From: Aureispira sp045105775
GTDB taxonomy: Bacteria; Bacteroidota; Bacteroidia; Chitinophagales; Saprospiraceae
Direction of reading: 5' to 3'
NCBI GenBank assembly: GCA_045105775.1
Contig: JBGCDW010000046.1
Coordinates: 1 to 64,000, forward strand
DNA: 64,000 nt
Shown piece by piece: positions 44,282 through 53,185 of the stretch (positions are counted from its first letter, which is position 1; each line of letters starts with the position of its first letter). The translations under genes were made by a program, and so were the position numbers. The notes beneath the pieces are model-generated. The model did not search any database. It had not been told where the DNA came from and saw nothing but the letters and a program-made list of their open reading frames with translations.

Positions 44282-45994
44282 ATGGCAAAAGAAGACGAAT
44301 ACAAGGAAATGTTTCTGGCAGAGGCGCAGGCGAGTTGTGAAGAGATCGACCAGTTGCTGACGGAGTTGGAGAAAAAACCCAACAACCGAACTGCTATTGA
44401 TGCACTTTTCCGTATAACGCACACCCTCAAAGGAAATGCAATGGGGATGGGGTTGGATGGTATTGCCGCTTTGAGCCATATTTTGGAAGATATCTTTGGT
44501 GTAGTAAAAAATGGACAAATAACGATCAGTACAGCTTTGTTTCAATCTTTGTTCCGTGCTAGTGATGTATTAGCACAATTGGTACAAGCTATTAAAACAG
44601 AAGAAACGGTACGATATAAGGGGGTACTGACCAAACTTAAAGTTGCGCTGCGAAAAGCAAAAGAGGAAGCAACCCATCAAACTTCTACACCTACAATAGT
44701 AGAAAATCCTGTTGATGTAGAGGATAATACAGGCGCAATGGCTCCATCAGGTCACAAGGTTGTATTATCTGAAATGGTACAAGTGCCTGTGCGTAAGTTA
44801 GATGAGTTGATGAACATAGTAGGGGAGTTGCTCATAGAAAAAGATACATTGATTGCACAACGTCGTGCAATAGATTATAGTAGTACTACAGAATTGGCAC
44901 GCCTGCATCGCCTAACATCAGATTTGCAGTACAGTGTTATGAATGTGCGTCTAGTTCAAGTAGGGTTCTTGTTTAATAAATTTCATAGAGTATTAAGAGA
45001 TGCTGCTGTGGTAGAGAAAAAACAAGTTGATCTTGTACTGGAAGGAACAGAAAGTGAGATTGACAGAAATGTACTCAAAGCCATTAGTGACTCTTTGGTG
45101 CACTTGGTACGAAATGCTGTTGGACATGGAATTGAAACTCCAGAAGAACGCTTAAAAGTAGGTAAACCAGAGCGTGGAACGGTGACATTGAGAGCTAGTA
45201 GTGGAAAGGATAGTGTATTTATAGAGGTTCAGGATGATGGGCATGGAATCAATATTGAAAAAATTAAGCAGAAAGCCATCAAGAAAGGCTTGATTTTAAA
45301 GGATCATGCCGACACAATTTCTAGAGAAGAGGTATTGATGTGTTTGTTTGAACCAGGGTTTTCCAATGCCGAGGTAGTAACCGAAATTTCGGGACGTGGA
45401 GTAGGATTGGATGTAGTGAGAATGGGAGTAGAAGCAATTGGTGGAAAAATTAACATAGAGTCGGTACTTGGCAAAGGAAGTACTTTTATCATGTCCTTGC
45501 CTGCTTCAATGGCCGTAAAACCAGCCTTGCTGTTTGAACTCCATGCACAGGAATTTGCAATTCCATTGGCGTATACAGAGGCTGTTACGTCTATCGCCAA
45601 AGCGGAAATACATAAAATTAATACGGGCTTAGTTGCGCGCTATCTTAATAAAGTTATTTCAGTGGTATTTCTAGCAGATTTGTTTGCTATGGAATCTATG
45701 AAAGACATTGACAAAAAAGGAGCGTTTTTTACGCATTATAATAAGGTAAAAGACGATGCAGTTTTAGAATTAGTAATTGTAAGCTACAATCATCGATTTG
45801 TAGGTCTAGTAGTAGATAAATTATTACAACAAAAAGAAATTGTAGAAAAACAACTACCGCCTCCTATTCACAATGTGGCACTTTTTAGTGGTACCACTAT
45901 TCTGGGAACGGGAAAAATGTGTCTAGTATTGGATATAGCACGTATTATGGCACATTTATTCAAGGAAAAACGCTTAGGGTTGTCTAAAATATAG
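44282..45994 (+). CDS. cheA: Chemotaxis histidine kinase CheA
   Basis: The 570-residue protein has an N-terminal Hpt domain with the phospho-His in RITHTLKGNAMGMGL (about residue 47). A dimerisation part follows (about 160-230). The ATPase has N box LVHLVRNAVGHGIET, G boxes DDGHGI and GRGVGLDVV, and a CheW-like C-terminal domain completes it. The P2 domain for CheY docking appears missing (short linker), so CheY phosphorylation may be slower. It sits in the middle of the chemosensory operon. Confidence 0.93.
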   Translation: MAKEDEYKEMFLAEAQASCEEIDQLLTELEKKPNNRTAIDALFRITHTLKGNAMGMGLDGIAALSHILEDIFGVVKNGQITISTALFQSLFRASDVLAQLVQAIKTEETVRYKGVLTKLKVALRKAKEEATHQTSTPTIVENPVDVEDNTGAMAPSGHKVVLSEMVQVPVRKLDELMNIVGELLIEKDTLIAQRRAIDYSSTTELARLHRLTSDLQYSVMNVRLVQVGFLFNKFHRVLRDAAVVEKKQVDLVLEGTESEIDRNVLKAISDSLVHLVRNAVGHGIETPEERLKVGKPERGTVTLRASSGKDSVFIEVQDDGHGINIEKIKQKAIKKGLILKDHADTISREEVLMCLFEPGFSNAEVVTEISGRGVGLDVVRMGVEAIGGKINIESVLGKGSTFIMSLPASMAVKPALLFELHAQEFAIPLAYTEAVTSIAKAEIHKINTGLVARYLNKVISVVFLADLFAMESMKDIDKKGAFFTHYNKVKDDAVLELVIVSYNHRFVGLVVDKLLQQKEIVEKQLPPPIHNVALFSGTTILGTGKMCLVLDIARIMAHLFKEKRLGLSKI

Positions 45995-46047
45995 GAGACC
46001 AATTAAAATTTAGGTATTCATTAAGATGCCTTTAAAAGATATATAAG

Positions 46048-46641
46048 ATGCTAAACAATAAAGAATTACAAACAACCAAAGAAGTCGTATATAACGGTTT
46101 ACAACATGCAGCCGAAGCCTTATCATTCTTTATGAAACAGCCAATGGCTGTAGTACAAATGGATGTAAGTGATTTAGTACTAGAAAGCCAGGGGCCTGTA
46201 CCAGTGCTCAAAGGAGACGATGCCTGTTTATTAACAACTGATTTGGTTGGAGAGGTAGAAGGGTTTTGTTGTTTAATATTTTCTAAGGAAGAAGCTCATT
46301 TGTTACAGAACAAAGCTTTACCACCAGAGGTGCTGGCAAATGAAGCCATGGCTGCTACAATGAGAGAAGCAATTCTGTTGGAGGTAGATAATATTATAGC
46401 CGCAGCAGTAATTACACAGTTTTCTAATCTACTTGGACGAAAAATGCATGGGGATGTTCCCAAATTGCGCCGTCTTTCAGAAAAAGGGTTTCAAGATTTT
46501 GTAGGAGACCGCCTAAAGGAAGGCGTGCATGTATTGACTTTTAATGCCGAATTGAAAGCAAACGAGGATTCTTTTAGCCCTGCTTTTTTATGGTTTATGA
46601 AAGAACCCTTTATTTTAGATATACGAAAATTGAGTAATTAA
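46048..46641 (+). CDS. CheC-like phosphatase
   Basis: The 197-residue protein contains REAILLEVDNIIAAAVITQFSNLL, similar to the catalytic E..N motif of the CheC/CheX family, with a possible second half at about residues 30-90. The family dephosphorylates CheY-P. The fit is by motif only. Gene position inside the operon, between cheA and cheR, supports the call. Confidence 0.7.
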   Translation: MLNNKELQTTKEVVYNGLQHAAEALSFFMKQPMAVVQMDVSDLVLESQGPVPVLKGDDACLLTTDLVGEVEGFCCLIFSKEEAHLLQNKALPPEVLANEAMAATMREAILLEVDNIIAAAVITQFSNLLGRKMHGDVPKLRRLSEKGFQDFVGDRLKEGVHVLTFNAELKANEDSFSPAFLWFMKEPFILDIRKLSN

Positions 46642-46674
46642 ACCCCACTTCCTTGATTGTACTTCCCAAACAGA

Positions 46675-47532
46675 ATGATGACTAAATTACCACCACGATT
46701 AACGATTAGCAATTATGAGCTACATTCTTTTACGCTTGCTGTAAAGACACGCTTTGGGATGGACTTCACTAATTATGAACCCAAATCCTTGAAACGTGGA
46801 TTGGTTCGCCTAATCAATAAGTACCAATTAGAATCTATGTTTGGCTTGTGGTCGGCCATGCTTTATGATAAAGAACTGATTGTACAATACGTTGATGAAT
46901 TATTAGTTAATCTAACAGAATTTTTTCGCAACACCTCTTTATGGAAATTTTTACGAAAAGATTTATTACCTAAATTTATATTAGATTCCAAAATCAAGAT
47001 ATGGCATGCTGGCTGTTCTACAGGAGAAGAACCGTACAGTTTAGCTATTGTATTGAAACAGATGGGATTACTAAATCGATCAGAACTAATAGCTACTGAT
47101 TTGAGCAATAAAGCTCTTGCAATCGCTAAACGAGGAGCATACAGTAATATACTTTGGCCTGCTTGCGAACGCTCTTTTTTTCGCTATGCTCCTAATGAAA
47201 AAATGAGCCGTTATTTTTTGAAGCAAGAAGAAGAGTTTTATATTACTGAACCAATGAATAGCAAGGTTCAATTTAAACGACATAATTTAGTTCAAGAACC
47301 CGCTTTAGGACAATACAAATTAATTTTTTGTAGAAATGTTATGATCTATTTTGATCAATTATTAAAAGAAAAGGTTCTAACGAAGATTTATAATGCCTTA
47401 GAAGACGATGGTTACCTAATTATTGGGTTTTATGATATGATCCCAGAAACATTACGTGATATGTTTAATATACATTGTCCAACAAATAGAATATATACTA
47501 AAAACTTGGCTTATAAAGCCGAATCTAAATAA
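46675..47532 (+). CDS. cheR: Chemotaxis methyltransferase CheR
   Basis: The 285-residue protein has an N-terminal helical domain (LPPRLTISNYELHSF...) and an SAM-binding domain with WHAGCSTGEEPYSLAI, TDLSNKALA and FCRNVMIYFDQ. It adds methyl groups to receptor glutamates. The ATG at 46675 was preferred over an upstream TTG (46657). Confidence 0.93.
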   Translation: MMTKLPPRLTISNYELHSFTLAVKTRFGMDFTNYEPKSLKRGLVRLINKYQLESMFGLWSAMLYDKELIVQYVDELLVNLTEFFRNTSLWKFLRKDLLPKFILDSKIKIWHAGCSTGEEPYSLAIVLKQMGLLNRSELIATDLSNKALAIAKRGAYSNILWPACERSFFRYAPNEKMSRYFLKQEEEFYITEPMNSKVQFKRHNLVQEPALGQYKLIFCRNVMIYFDQLLKEKVLTKIYNALEDDGYLIIGFYDMIPETLRDMFNIHCPTNRIYTKNLAYKAESK

Positions 47533-47540
47533 ATAAAAAC

Positions 47541-47867
47541 ATGGAATTAGTTGCTACTGAACACAACGAAAAATTAGTGATTGACTTTATTGGGCAATTG
47601 GATACTGGAACAGCACCCAAAGTAGAAACAGATGTCAATCGCTACTTGGGTAAGCACAACCAAATTATCTTTGATTTACAGCAGACAACTTTTGTGAGTA
47701 GTGCTGGTTTGCGTGTGTTCTTGGGAACAGCCAAAAAACTAAAAGCCTCCAAAGGAAAATTTGTAATTTGTAATGCTAATGAGGTAGTACAAGAAATTTT
47801 AGACATCTCAGGCTTTAGCCAAATTTTAATTGTAAAATCTTCTTTAGAAGAAGCCTTGGCGGTTTAA
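47541..47867 (+). CDS. STAS-domain anti-sigma factor antagonist
   Basis: The 108-residue protein is a single STAS domain: VIDFIGQLDTGTAPKVETDV and FDLQQTTFVSSAGLRVFLG, in which the Ser pair VSSAG is the usual phosphorylation site. It would be phosphorylated by the HATPase kinase at 48716 and dephosphorylated by the PP2C at 47913, as in Rsb-type partner switching. It follows cheR by 8 bp. Confidence 0.92.
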   Translation: MELVATEHNEKLVIDFIGQLDTGTAPKVETDVNRYLGKHNQIIFDLQQTTFVSSAGLRVFLGTAKKLKASKGKFVICNANEVVQEILDISGFSQILIVKSSLEEALAV

Positions 47868-47912
47868 ATTAGGAATGTCCTATATTCAGAAAGAAGTACT
47901 AATAATAATATA

Positions 47913-48707
47913 ATGAAAGAAGGAGTAGATCAACAAGCTATTCGGCTAAAGGCATTGAAAGAGGAAAATAAACGTATGGAAATCGAGCTGAATCTGGCCA
48001 AGGATATTCAGCTGCGTATGATTCCAGACGGACAGCCTTCTATTGCTGCAAAAGAAAATATTAATTTCTACGCAAAATTGATTCCTGCACGAGAAGTAGG
48101 AGGAGATTTTTATGATTATTACTGGGTTGATGACCATAAACTAGGATTTGTAGTAGGCGATGTATCAGGCAAAGGAGTTGCAGCAGGTTTTATGATGGCT
48201 ATTTGCAAAGCACTACTCAAGTCAAGAGCTGCTTCTGATAGCTCTCCTGCAAGCATTCTTACACATGTCAATAACCAAATGGCAGCAGAGAATCCTGATT
48301 ATATGTTTGTCACTGTTTTTATGGCTGTATTGGACACCAAAGAGCAGACATTAGTGTATAGTAATGCAGGGCACAACCCTACCTTTATTCGTCATAAAGA
48401 TGCAACTTTATTAAAATTATCGGATTTACATGGGCCTGTTGTTGCTGCGATGGAAGGAATAGAATACGGAGAAACGACTGTGCAATTAACCAAAGGCGAT
48501 GTGATTTTTGCTTATACGGACGGTATTACAGAAGCGCATAATAGTGCCAATGAGTTATTCTCAGAAGAACGTTTGCAACAAGCTTTAGAACTACCATTTA
48601 AAAGTCCTAAAGAGATTGTAGAACGTATGTTTATGAACATTTTGATGTTCGAAAGAGGAGAAGAGCAGTTCGACGACCTAACTGCTTTATGTATTCAATT
48701 AAAATAA
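47913..48707 (+). CDS. PP2C-type (SpoIIE/RsbU) serine phosphatase
   Basis: The 264-residue protein has a short N-terminal coiled coil (LKALKEENKRMEIELNLAKD), then a PP2C domain with metal-binding Asp motifs GGDFYDYYWVDD, VGDVSGKGVAAGFMMA, YTDGITEAHN and FDDLTALCI. It should dephosphorylate the adjacent STAS protein. No receiver or sensor domain is fused, so the input is unknown. Confidence 0.92.
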   Translation: MKEGVDQQAIRLKALKEENKRMEIELNLAKDIQLRMIPDGQPSIAAKENINFYAKLIPAREVGGDFYDYYWVDDHKLGFVVGDVSGKGVAAGFMMAICKALLKSRAASDSSPASILTHVNNQMAAENPDYMFVTVFMAVLDTKEQTLVYSNAGHNPTFIRHKDATLLKLSDLHGPVVAAMEGIEYGETTVQLTKGDVIFAYTDGITEAHNSANELFSEERLQQALELPFKSPKEIVERMFMNILMFERGEEQFDDLTALCIQLK

Positions 48708-48715
48708 AAAGAGCT

Positions 48716-49144
48716 ATGTCTGATATTCATTCTAAGCAAATTATAATTAAAAATACTCTAGAAGAAGTACAACGTGCTATTGATGCCTTCGAAGAGTTTG
48801 CAGAGGCTCATTCTATACCTAATAACTTGATGCTTAAGGTTAATATTGTATTGGATGAACTCTTATCGAATATAGTTAAATACAGCTTTCCTGATGGCAA
48901 AGAACATGTAATTGATATTACTCTAGAGTTGTTTACGACTGGTAAACTAACGTTGTGCCTAACAGATGAGGGAGTACCATTCAATCCATTCAATGCGCCC
49001 GAACCCGACCTATTGATGCCTTTGGAAGAACGCGAGATAGGAGGATTGGGAATTTTAATTGTAAAACGTCTAATGGATGACTACAATTACAAACGACAAG
49101 CAAATGTGAATGTTACTTCTATGATAAAGAACAAAATACAATAA
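48716..49144 (+). CDS. RsbW-like HATPase anti-sigma kinase
   Basis: The 142-residue protein has N box DELLSNIVKYSFPDG, DEGVPFNPF and GGLGILIVKRLMDDY, an HATPase_c_2 domain of the RsbW/SpoIIAB kind. The ATG at 48716 (MSDIHSKQ) lies 8 bp after the phosphatase stop; an upstream ATG at 48689 overlaps that gene and was not used. It should phosphorylate the STAS protein and release a partner when it is dephosphorylated. The partner (sigma factor or other) is not in this window. Confidence 0.9.
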   Translation: MSDIHSKQIIIKNTLEEVQRAIDAFEEFAEAHSIPNNLMLKVNIVLDELLSNIVKYSFPDGKEHVIDITLELFTTGKLTLCLTDEGVPFNPFNAPEPDLLMPLEEREIGGLGILIVKRLMDDYNYKRQANVNVTSMIKNKIQ

Positions 49145-49332
49145 ACGGCCCATAATCATTTTTTTGATTATTGAAAATAAAATTTTAGACAAAATCAATA
49201 AAAAGTTATTGAAACAGCTAAATTATAAAGACTTAATGCTTAAATTCGAGCAACTGTATTAGGTCTCAAACAACGAATACTATACTTTTTAAAGGTTCTT
49301 TGGAAAGAAATATACAGCCTTTACAAGAGATT

Positions 49333-51579
49333 ATGCATACAGACATGACAACAAACATTACCGACATAAAACGCTATTTTAAGGATGATATGACTGCCGC
49401 CTTTGGCTTGGCCCTGGTCGTACTTCCTATAGCTTTAGGAATAGGAGTTGCCTCTGGCACCACCCCTATTGCAGGTGTTATATCGGCAATAGTTGGGGGT
49501 ATTGTTGCCAGCTTCTTTAGAGGGAGCCATGTGACCATCAATGGCCCATCGGCAGGACTAGTGGGAGTGATGTTGGCTGGGGGCATTGTATTGAGCGATG
49601 GAGCCGTAATGTCAGGGTTTAATTATCTACTAGCTGCAACGATTGTGGCAGGAGTAGGGCAAATGATACTTGGGATTTTTCGTTTTGGAGAAATCATAGA
49701 CAGGGCACCTTCTGCATCCATTAGCGGTATGTTGGCGGCTGTAGGTTTAATGATTATTGGCACACAATTTCACACGATTTTGGGTGTTACTATTGATTAT
49801 GACAACGCCTTTGAAAGTTTGGGAAGTATTCCCTCAAGCTTTACCAAACTCAATCCTATTGTGGCGGGTATTGGGTTCATAGCCGTATTGGTTATGGTTT
49901 TGCACAATAAGTTGAAAATCAAAGCACTTGTAAGTATACCTGCCCCTATTTGGGTAATATTGTTTAGTATTCCTACTGTATATTACTTTGACTTTTTTGA
50001 AACGCATTACGTTTCTATATTTGATTCTGCTATTTTGGTAGCACCCGAATATTTGGTCGATATACCTACTAGTTTCAAGAGCTATTGGGTTTTTCCTGAT
50101 TTTAGCAAAGCAACACAACTCAATTTCTGGATTGTTTCTTTGAGTATTTTAGTGATTTCAACCATTGAGACACTTGTGAGTGCCAAAGTGGTAGATCGAA
50201 TTGATCCACTTAAGAGACACAGTAATCTCAACAAAGAATTATTTGCTGCTGGACTTTGTTCTGTTATTGCAGGATCTATTGGCGGTTTGCCTGTTATCAC
50301 GGCTATTCCAGTGTACAATGGTGCTAAGACAAAGTGGGCAAATTTTTACTATGGAATTATTTTAGCTTTACTGATTGTTTTATTAGATGACATTATTCGA
50401 GTTATCCCTTTGTCTGCACTAGCTGTTTTATTGGTGTATACTGGTTATACCATGGCCAAGCCACAGGTATGGGTGTCTACTTACAAGAAAGGAGACGATC
50501 AATTTTTGATTTTCTTGACGACCTTACTGGCGACCTTAGTGTATGGATTATTAGCAGGGTTATTTGTAGGATTTGTTACCACACTCTTTACCCATTTTGT
50601 AAAGTCTAACTTAACACGCAAACAATTTTTCCATTACTTGTTTAATCCTTCTATTGAGAGTGATAGAAATGAAAATACACACGAGAAATACATACGTTTG
50701 AAGGGAATTATTAATTTTGTTAATATTCCCATTTTGAAAAAAACATTGCGACAAAGTGCCCAAACTGAAAAGCACGTCATTGTAGATATGTCGCATACTC
50801 GTCTAGCAGATTACACCGTTTTAGAATATTTACAAGATGACGCTCCAAGGTATGACTTATCAGAAATTACCTTCGAAATTGTAGGTTTGGGGGCGCATGA
50901 TGCTACTTCTAGACATCCCAATGCTACTAGGATTTTGCCAGCAGATAAGAAGCCTCAGCTCAACCAGCGTCAGCGTGGCCTCAAAGAATTAACAGAAGAA
51001 AATGATGGCAATTTCTGGCCAGAAGTGCGCTGGGATTTCAACCAACTCAAAGATTTTGAGTTGTTTAAAGGCAGAGGAATTGAATATACGATCAATACAG
51101 CCAAAGGAAATTACAAAATGTTTTTTGAGTGGGAGACTTGTGATATCACTTTTAGAGCAAGTCAACTATTTTCAAACAAAGGTATACATACAAGCATTTC
51201 TATATTGCACCTGCCGTTTAATGCACCAAATTTTGTACTACAAGAAGAAGTTTTGGCTGACCGTATAGGAGTCAAGTTAACCTTACAATCAGAGGACATA
51301 AATTTTGACAAACACCCTGTTTTTTCTAACAAGTTTTCTCTGCAAGGCCCCGATAGAGAAGGGATTAGGAAGTTTTTTAATGATGAACTAATTGAATACC
51401 TCAGTGATAATCCTTATTATCAACTAGAATCCAATGGTGCTATGCTGCTTATTCTTAAGGATATGAGATTTGCGAGTCCTATGGAAATGAGGCGTTTACA
51501 TAAATTTAGTAAACAGTTAGCAGAGATACTACTTGAGAGCTGGAAATCACAACCGCTAGATTTAGAAGCATTACTTTAG
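49333..51579 (+). CDS. SulP-family anion transporter with STAS and unknown C-domain
   Basis: The 748-residue protein (alternative ATG 49345) has about ten membrane segments in residues 20-420 with INGPSAGLVGVMLAGG, ISGMLAAVGLMIIG and GLPVITAIPVYNGAKT, as in SulP sulfate/bicarbonate carriers. A STAS-like domain at about residues 450-530 contains VIVDMSHTRLADYTV. An extra soluble domain of about 200 residues (545-748) has no family I can name. It lies 155-190 bp after the partner-switch genes and may be their target or only a neighbour. Confidence 0.85.
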   Translation: MHTDMTTNITDIKRYFKDDMTAAFGLALVVLPIALGIGVASGTTPIAGVISAIVGGIVASFFRGSHVTINGPSAGLVGVMLAGGIVLSDGAVMSGFNYLLAATIVAGVGQMILGIFRFGEIIDRAPSASISGMLAAVGLMIIGTQFHTILGVTIDYDNAFESLGSIPSSFTKLNPIVAGIGFIAVLVMVLHNKLKIKALVSIPAPIWVILFSIPTVYYFDFFETHYVSIFDSAILVAPEYLVDIPTSFKSYWVFPDFSKATQLNFWIVSLSILVISTIETLVSAKVVDRIDPLKRHSNLNKELFAAGLCSVIAGSIGGLPVITAIPVYNGAKTKWANFYYGIILALLIVLLDDIIRVIPLSALAVLLVYTGYTMAKPQVWVSTYKKGDDQFLIFLTTLLATLVYGLLAGLFVGFVTTLFTHFVKSNLTRKQFFHYLFNPSIESDRNENTHEKYIRLKGIINFVNIPILKKTLRQSAQTEKHVIVDMSHTRLADYTVLEYLQDDAPRYDLSEITFEIVGLGAHDATSRHPNATRILPADKKPQLNQRQRGLKELTEENDGNFWPEVRWDFNQLKDFELFKGRGIEYTINTAKGNYKMFFEWETCDITFRASQLFSNKGIHTSISILHLPFNAPNFVLQEEVLADRIGVKLTLQSEDINFDKHPVFSNKFSLQGPDREGIRKFFNDELIEYLSDNPYYQLESNGAMLLILKDMRFASPMEMRRLHKFSKQLAEILLESWKSQPLDLEALL

Positions 51580-51677
51580 ATAGCTGGCACAGTTATAGTA
51601 ATACTAGTTTTCATAAAAGAATTCCTCAACTAAATTTTATGAAAATCTCTACCACAATTACAATAAACACTAATACT

Positions 51678-52475
51678 ATGAACAATTATAAACAAACTCC
51701 CTTATCCGTAACAGGTTTTCGAATTCAATATTGGGTTTTAGGCTTATTAGCTGTATTTTGTTTAAGTACCACTAATGTTCAAGCTCAACGTGGCAAAAAA
51801 CGTAAGAATAAGAAATATATTTTACCCTATCTCAAGGATATTAAATCAGCTAAAGAAATATCAGAAATTTACAATAAATTTGATCGGTTTAAATATCAAA
51901 TTATTGGACACTTTAGCAACAAAAAGCAAGTAGAGGCGGGGACTACTTTTGAGCCGTGGCAAGAGTTTATTGTAATGCCAATTTTTCAAGATCGTCCCAA
52001 TGAATTTTGGGTATATCTAGAATTCTTTTCTCCTGAATTAATAGAATTTCCAATTGATCAGCGTATTGAGCAATATGTACAAATATCTCGTGATTCTTTT
52101 GTAATGGAAGTGTATTACATCAAAAATCCTGAAAAATACATCAACGCGTGGAAGTTTGACAAATTCCCAGATACAGATATTAGAGAAGATTTGGTGCGTG
52201 GAGATGGTTGTGATTTGGTTATTGCACACCAAGAAGACAAACCTGGTACTTACAGAACGGTACCACCAGAAGAGTTTACTTGTGAAATGTTAACTGCTCA
52301 AGGAGCTGCCCGTTATGTGGATTTATCTTTTGAATTGAGTGATGACCAATACTTAATGTGGTTCCATTTTTACACCAGTAAAGGGGAACATCTGAAGAAA
52401 AGTGCAAAAGATGGTCTAGAATTTACACGTGTAGAAAAAGTAAGTGATATGAAACATTTACTTTCTCAAGAATAA
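51678..52475 (+). CDS. Secreted CpcT/CpeT-family protein
   Basis: The 265-residue protein has a signal peptide near residues 15-37 (LGLLAVFCLSTTNVQAQ); an ATG at 51639 would lengthen the leader. The mature part reads IGHFSNKKQVEAGT, the pattern GxFSNxxQ of the CpcT/CpeT (DUF1001) chromophore lyase family. It goes on with VYLEFFSPE, GDGCDLVI and FTCEML. In cyanobacteria the family attaches bilins to phycobiliproteins; non-photosynthetic Bacteroidota carry homologues of unknown function. The signal peptide implies a periplasmic role. Confidence 0.7.
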   Translation: MNNYKQTPLSVTGFRIQYWVLGLLAVFCLSTTNVQAQRGKKRKNKKYILPYLKDIKSAKEISEIYNKFDRFKYQIIGHFSNKKQVEAGTTFEPWQEFIVMPIFQDRPNEFWVYLEFFSPELIEFPIDQRIEQYVQISRDSFVMEVYYIKNPEKYINAWKFDKFPDTDIREDLVRGDGCDLVIAHQEDKPGTYRTVPPEEFTCEMLTAQGAARYVDLSFELSDDQYLMWFHFYTSKGEHLKKSAKDGLEFTRVEKVSDMKHLLSQE

Positions 52476-52497
52476 ATAAGTTTCCATTAGAAGTATT

Positions 52498-52540
52498 AAA
52501 AGCTTTTTGATCTACTGTAGGTCAAAAAGCTTTTTTTATT
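52498..52540. terminator. Bidirectional terminator between convergent genes
   Basis: AAAAGCTTTTTGA (52498-52510) pairs with 52522-52534 and is followed by a T run on the + strand. It ends the CpcT-like gene and may also serve the gene at 52541. Confidence 0.85.
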
Positions 52541-53053
52541 TTAGACTTCCTCCTCCTCTCCTGTATCAATAGAAGAAACAATCTCTATAACTTCCTCAAG
52601 GTTTTTAGGTGATTTTTCGCGTTGTTTTTGCCACCAATACCCACTGCCAAAACTTCCTAGAATAATTATCAATAAGAGCAATTTTCCCTCTGCTACAGTC
52701 CAGAAAGGAAGGCTAGGTGCTGGGGCAATAGAAATACCTGCTTCTGCTATAACAGCTTCTAAGGAAGCACTATCTAAGGTGAGCAATTGCTGGTCATTGC
52801 CTACATAACCACACCATGCTATCTCATAATTCCAAATAGGAATAAAAAAGACAATGACCTGTTTGTAAAAAGCACCCAAATCCATATAACTACTATCTTC
52901 CAATAAGAAATACGCACTATCGGGCAGTTCCTGAATTTTGACCACTCTTTCTGTTCCAATTTGAAAGGGGGCGGGCAATTGAGCCGTGCTGCTTGGACAC
53001 AAAAATAAACTACTAATTAGTATTAAAATACTAGTTCTCAAGAATAAAATCAT
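52541..53053 (-). CDS. Exported protein with C-terminal membrane anchor, unknown
   Basis: The start at 53053 (MILFLRTSILILISSLFL) gives a signal peptide; a longer ATG at 53146 lies inside the 53.06-kb intergenic repeat and was not used. The 170-residue protein has a mature domain of about 100 residues, then a membrane helix (LLLLIIILGSFGSGYWW) and an acidic tail. Topology suggests a single-pass periplasmic protein. No family recognised. Preceded directly by the leader-like repeat at 53060-53149. Confidence 0.65.
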   Translation of the reverse strand: MILFLRTSILILISSLFLCPSSTAQLPAPFQIGTERVVKIQELPDSAYFLLEDSSYMDLGAFYKQVIVFFIPIWNYEIAWCGYVGNDQQLLTLDSASLEAVIAEAGISIAPAPSLPFWTVAEGKLLLLIIILGSFGSGYWWQKQREKSPKNLEEVIEIVSSIDTGEEEEV

Positions 53054-53059
53054 TGAAAA

Positions 53060-53149
53060 AAGATTGAGTAGAGCACAATCACATTGTGCTCCCGAAAAAA
53101 AAGGATGTTTTGAAAGCTTGTTGTAAAGAAACAAAAAAGCTATCAAAAT
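53060..53149 (-). repeat. Leader-like intergenic repeat, copy 1
   Basis: About 90 bp conserved with 62964-63053: AAAGATTGAGTAG, a hairpin GAGCACAAT/ATTGTGCTC (53071-53091), GATGTT, AAGCTTGT, AAAGAAACAAAAAAGC. The stem differs between copies with paired changes at several positions. It ends within 7 bp of the start codon at 53053, so it lies in the leader of that gene on the - strand. Confidence 0.75.
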
Positions 53150-53185
53150 TATATCAACAGCTATTAGGAATACTTGGATAAACAG

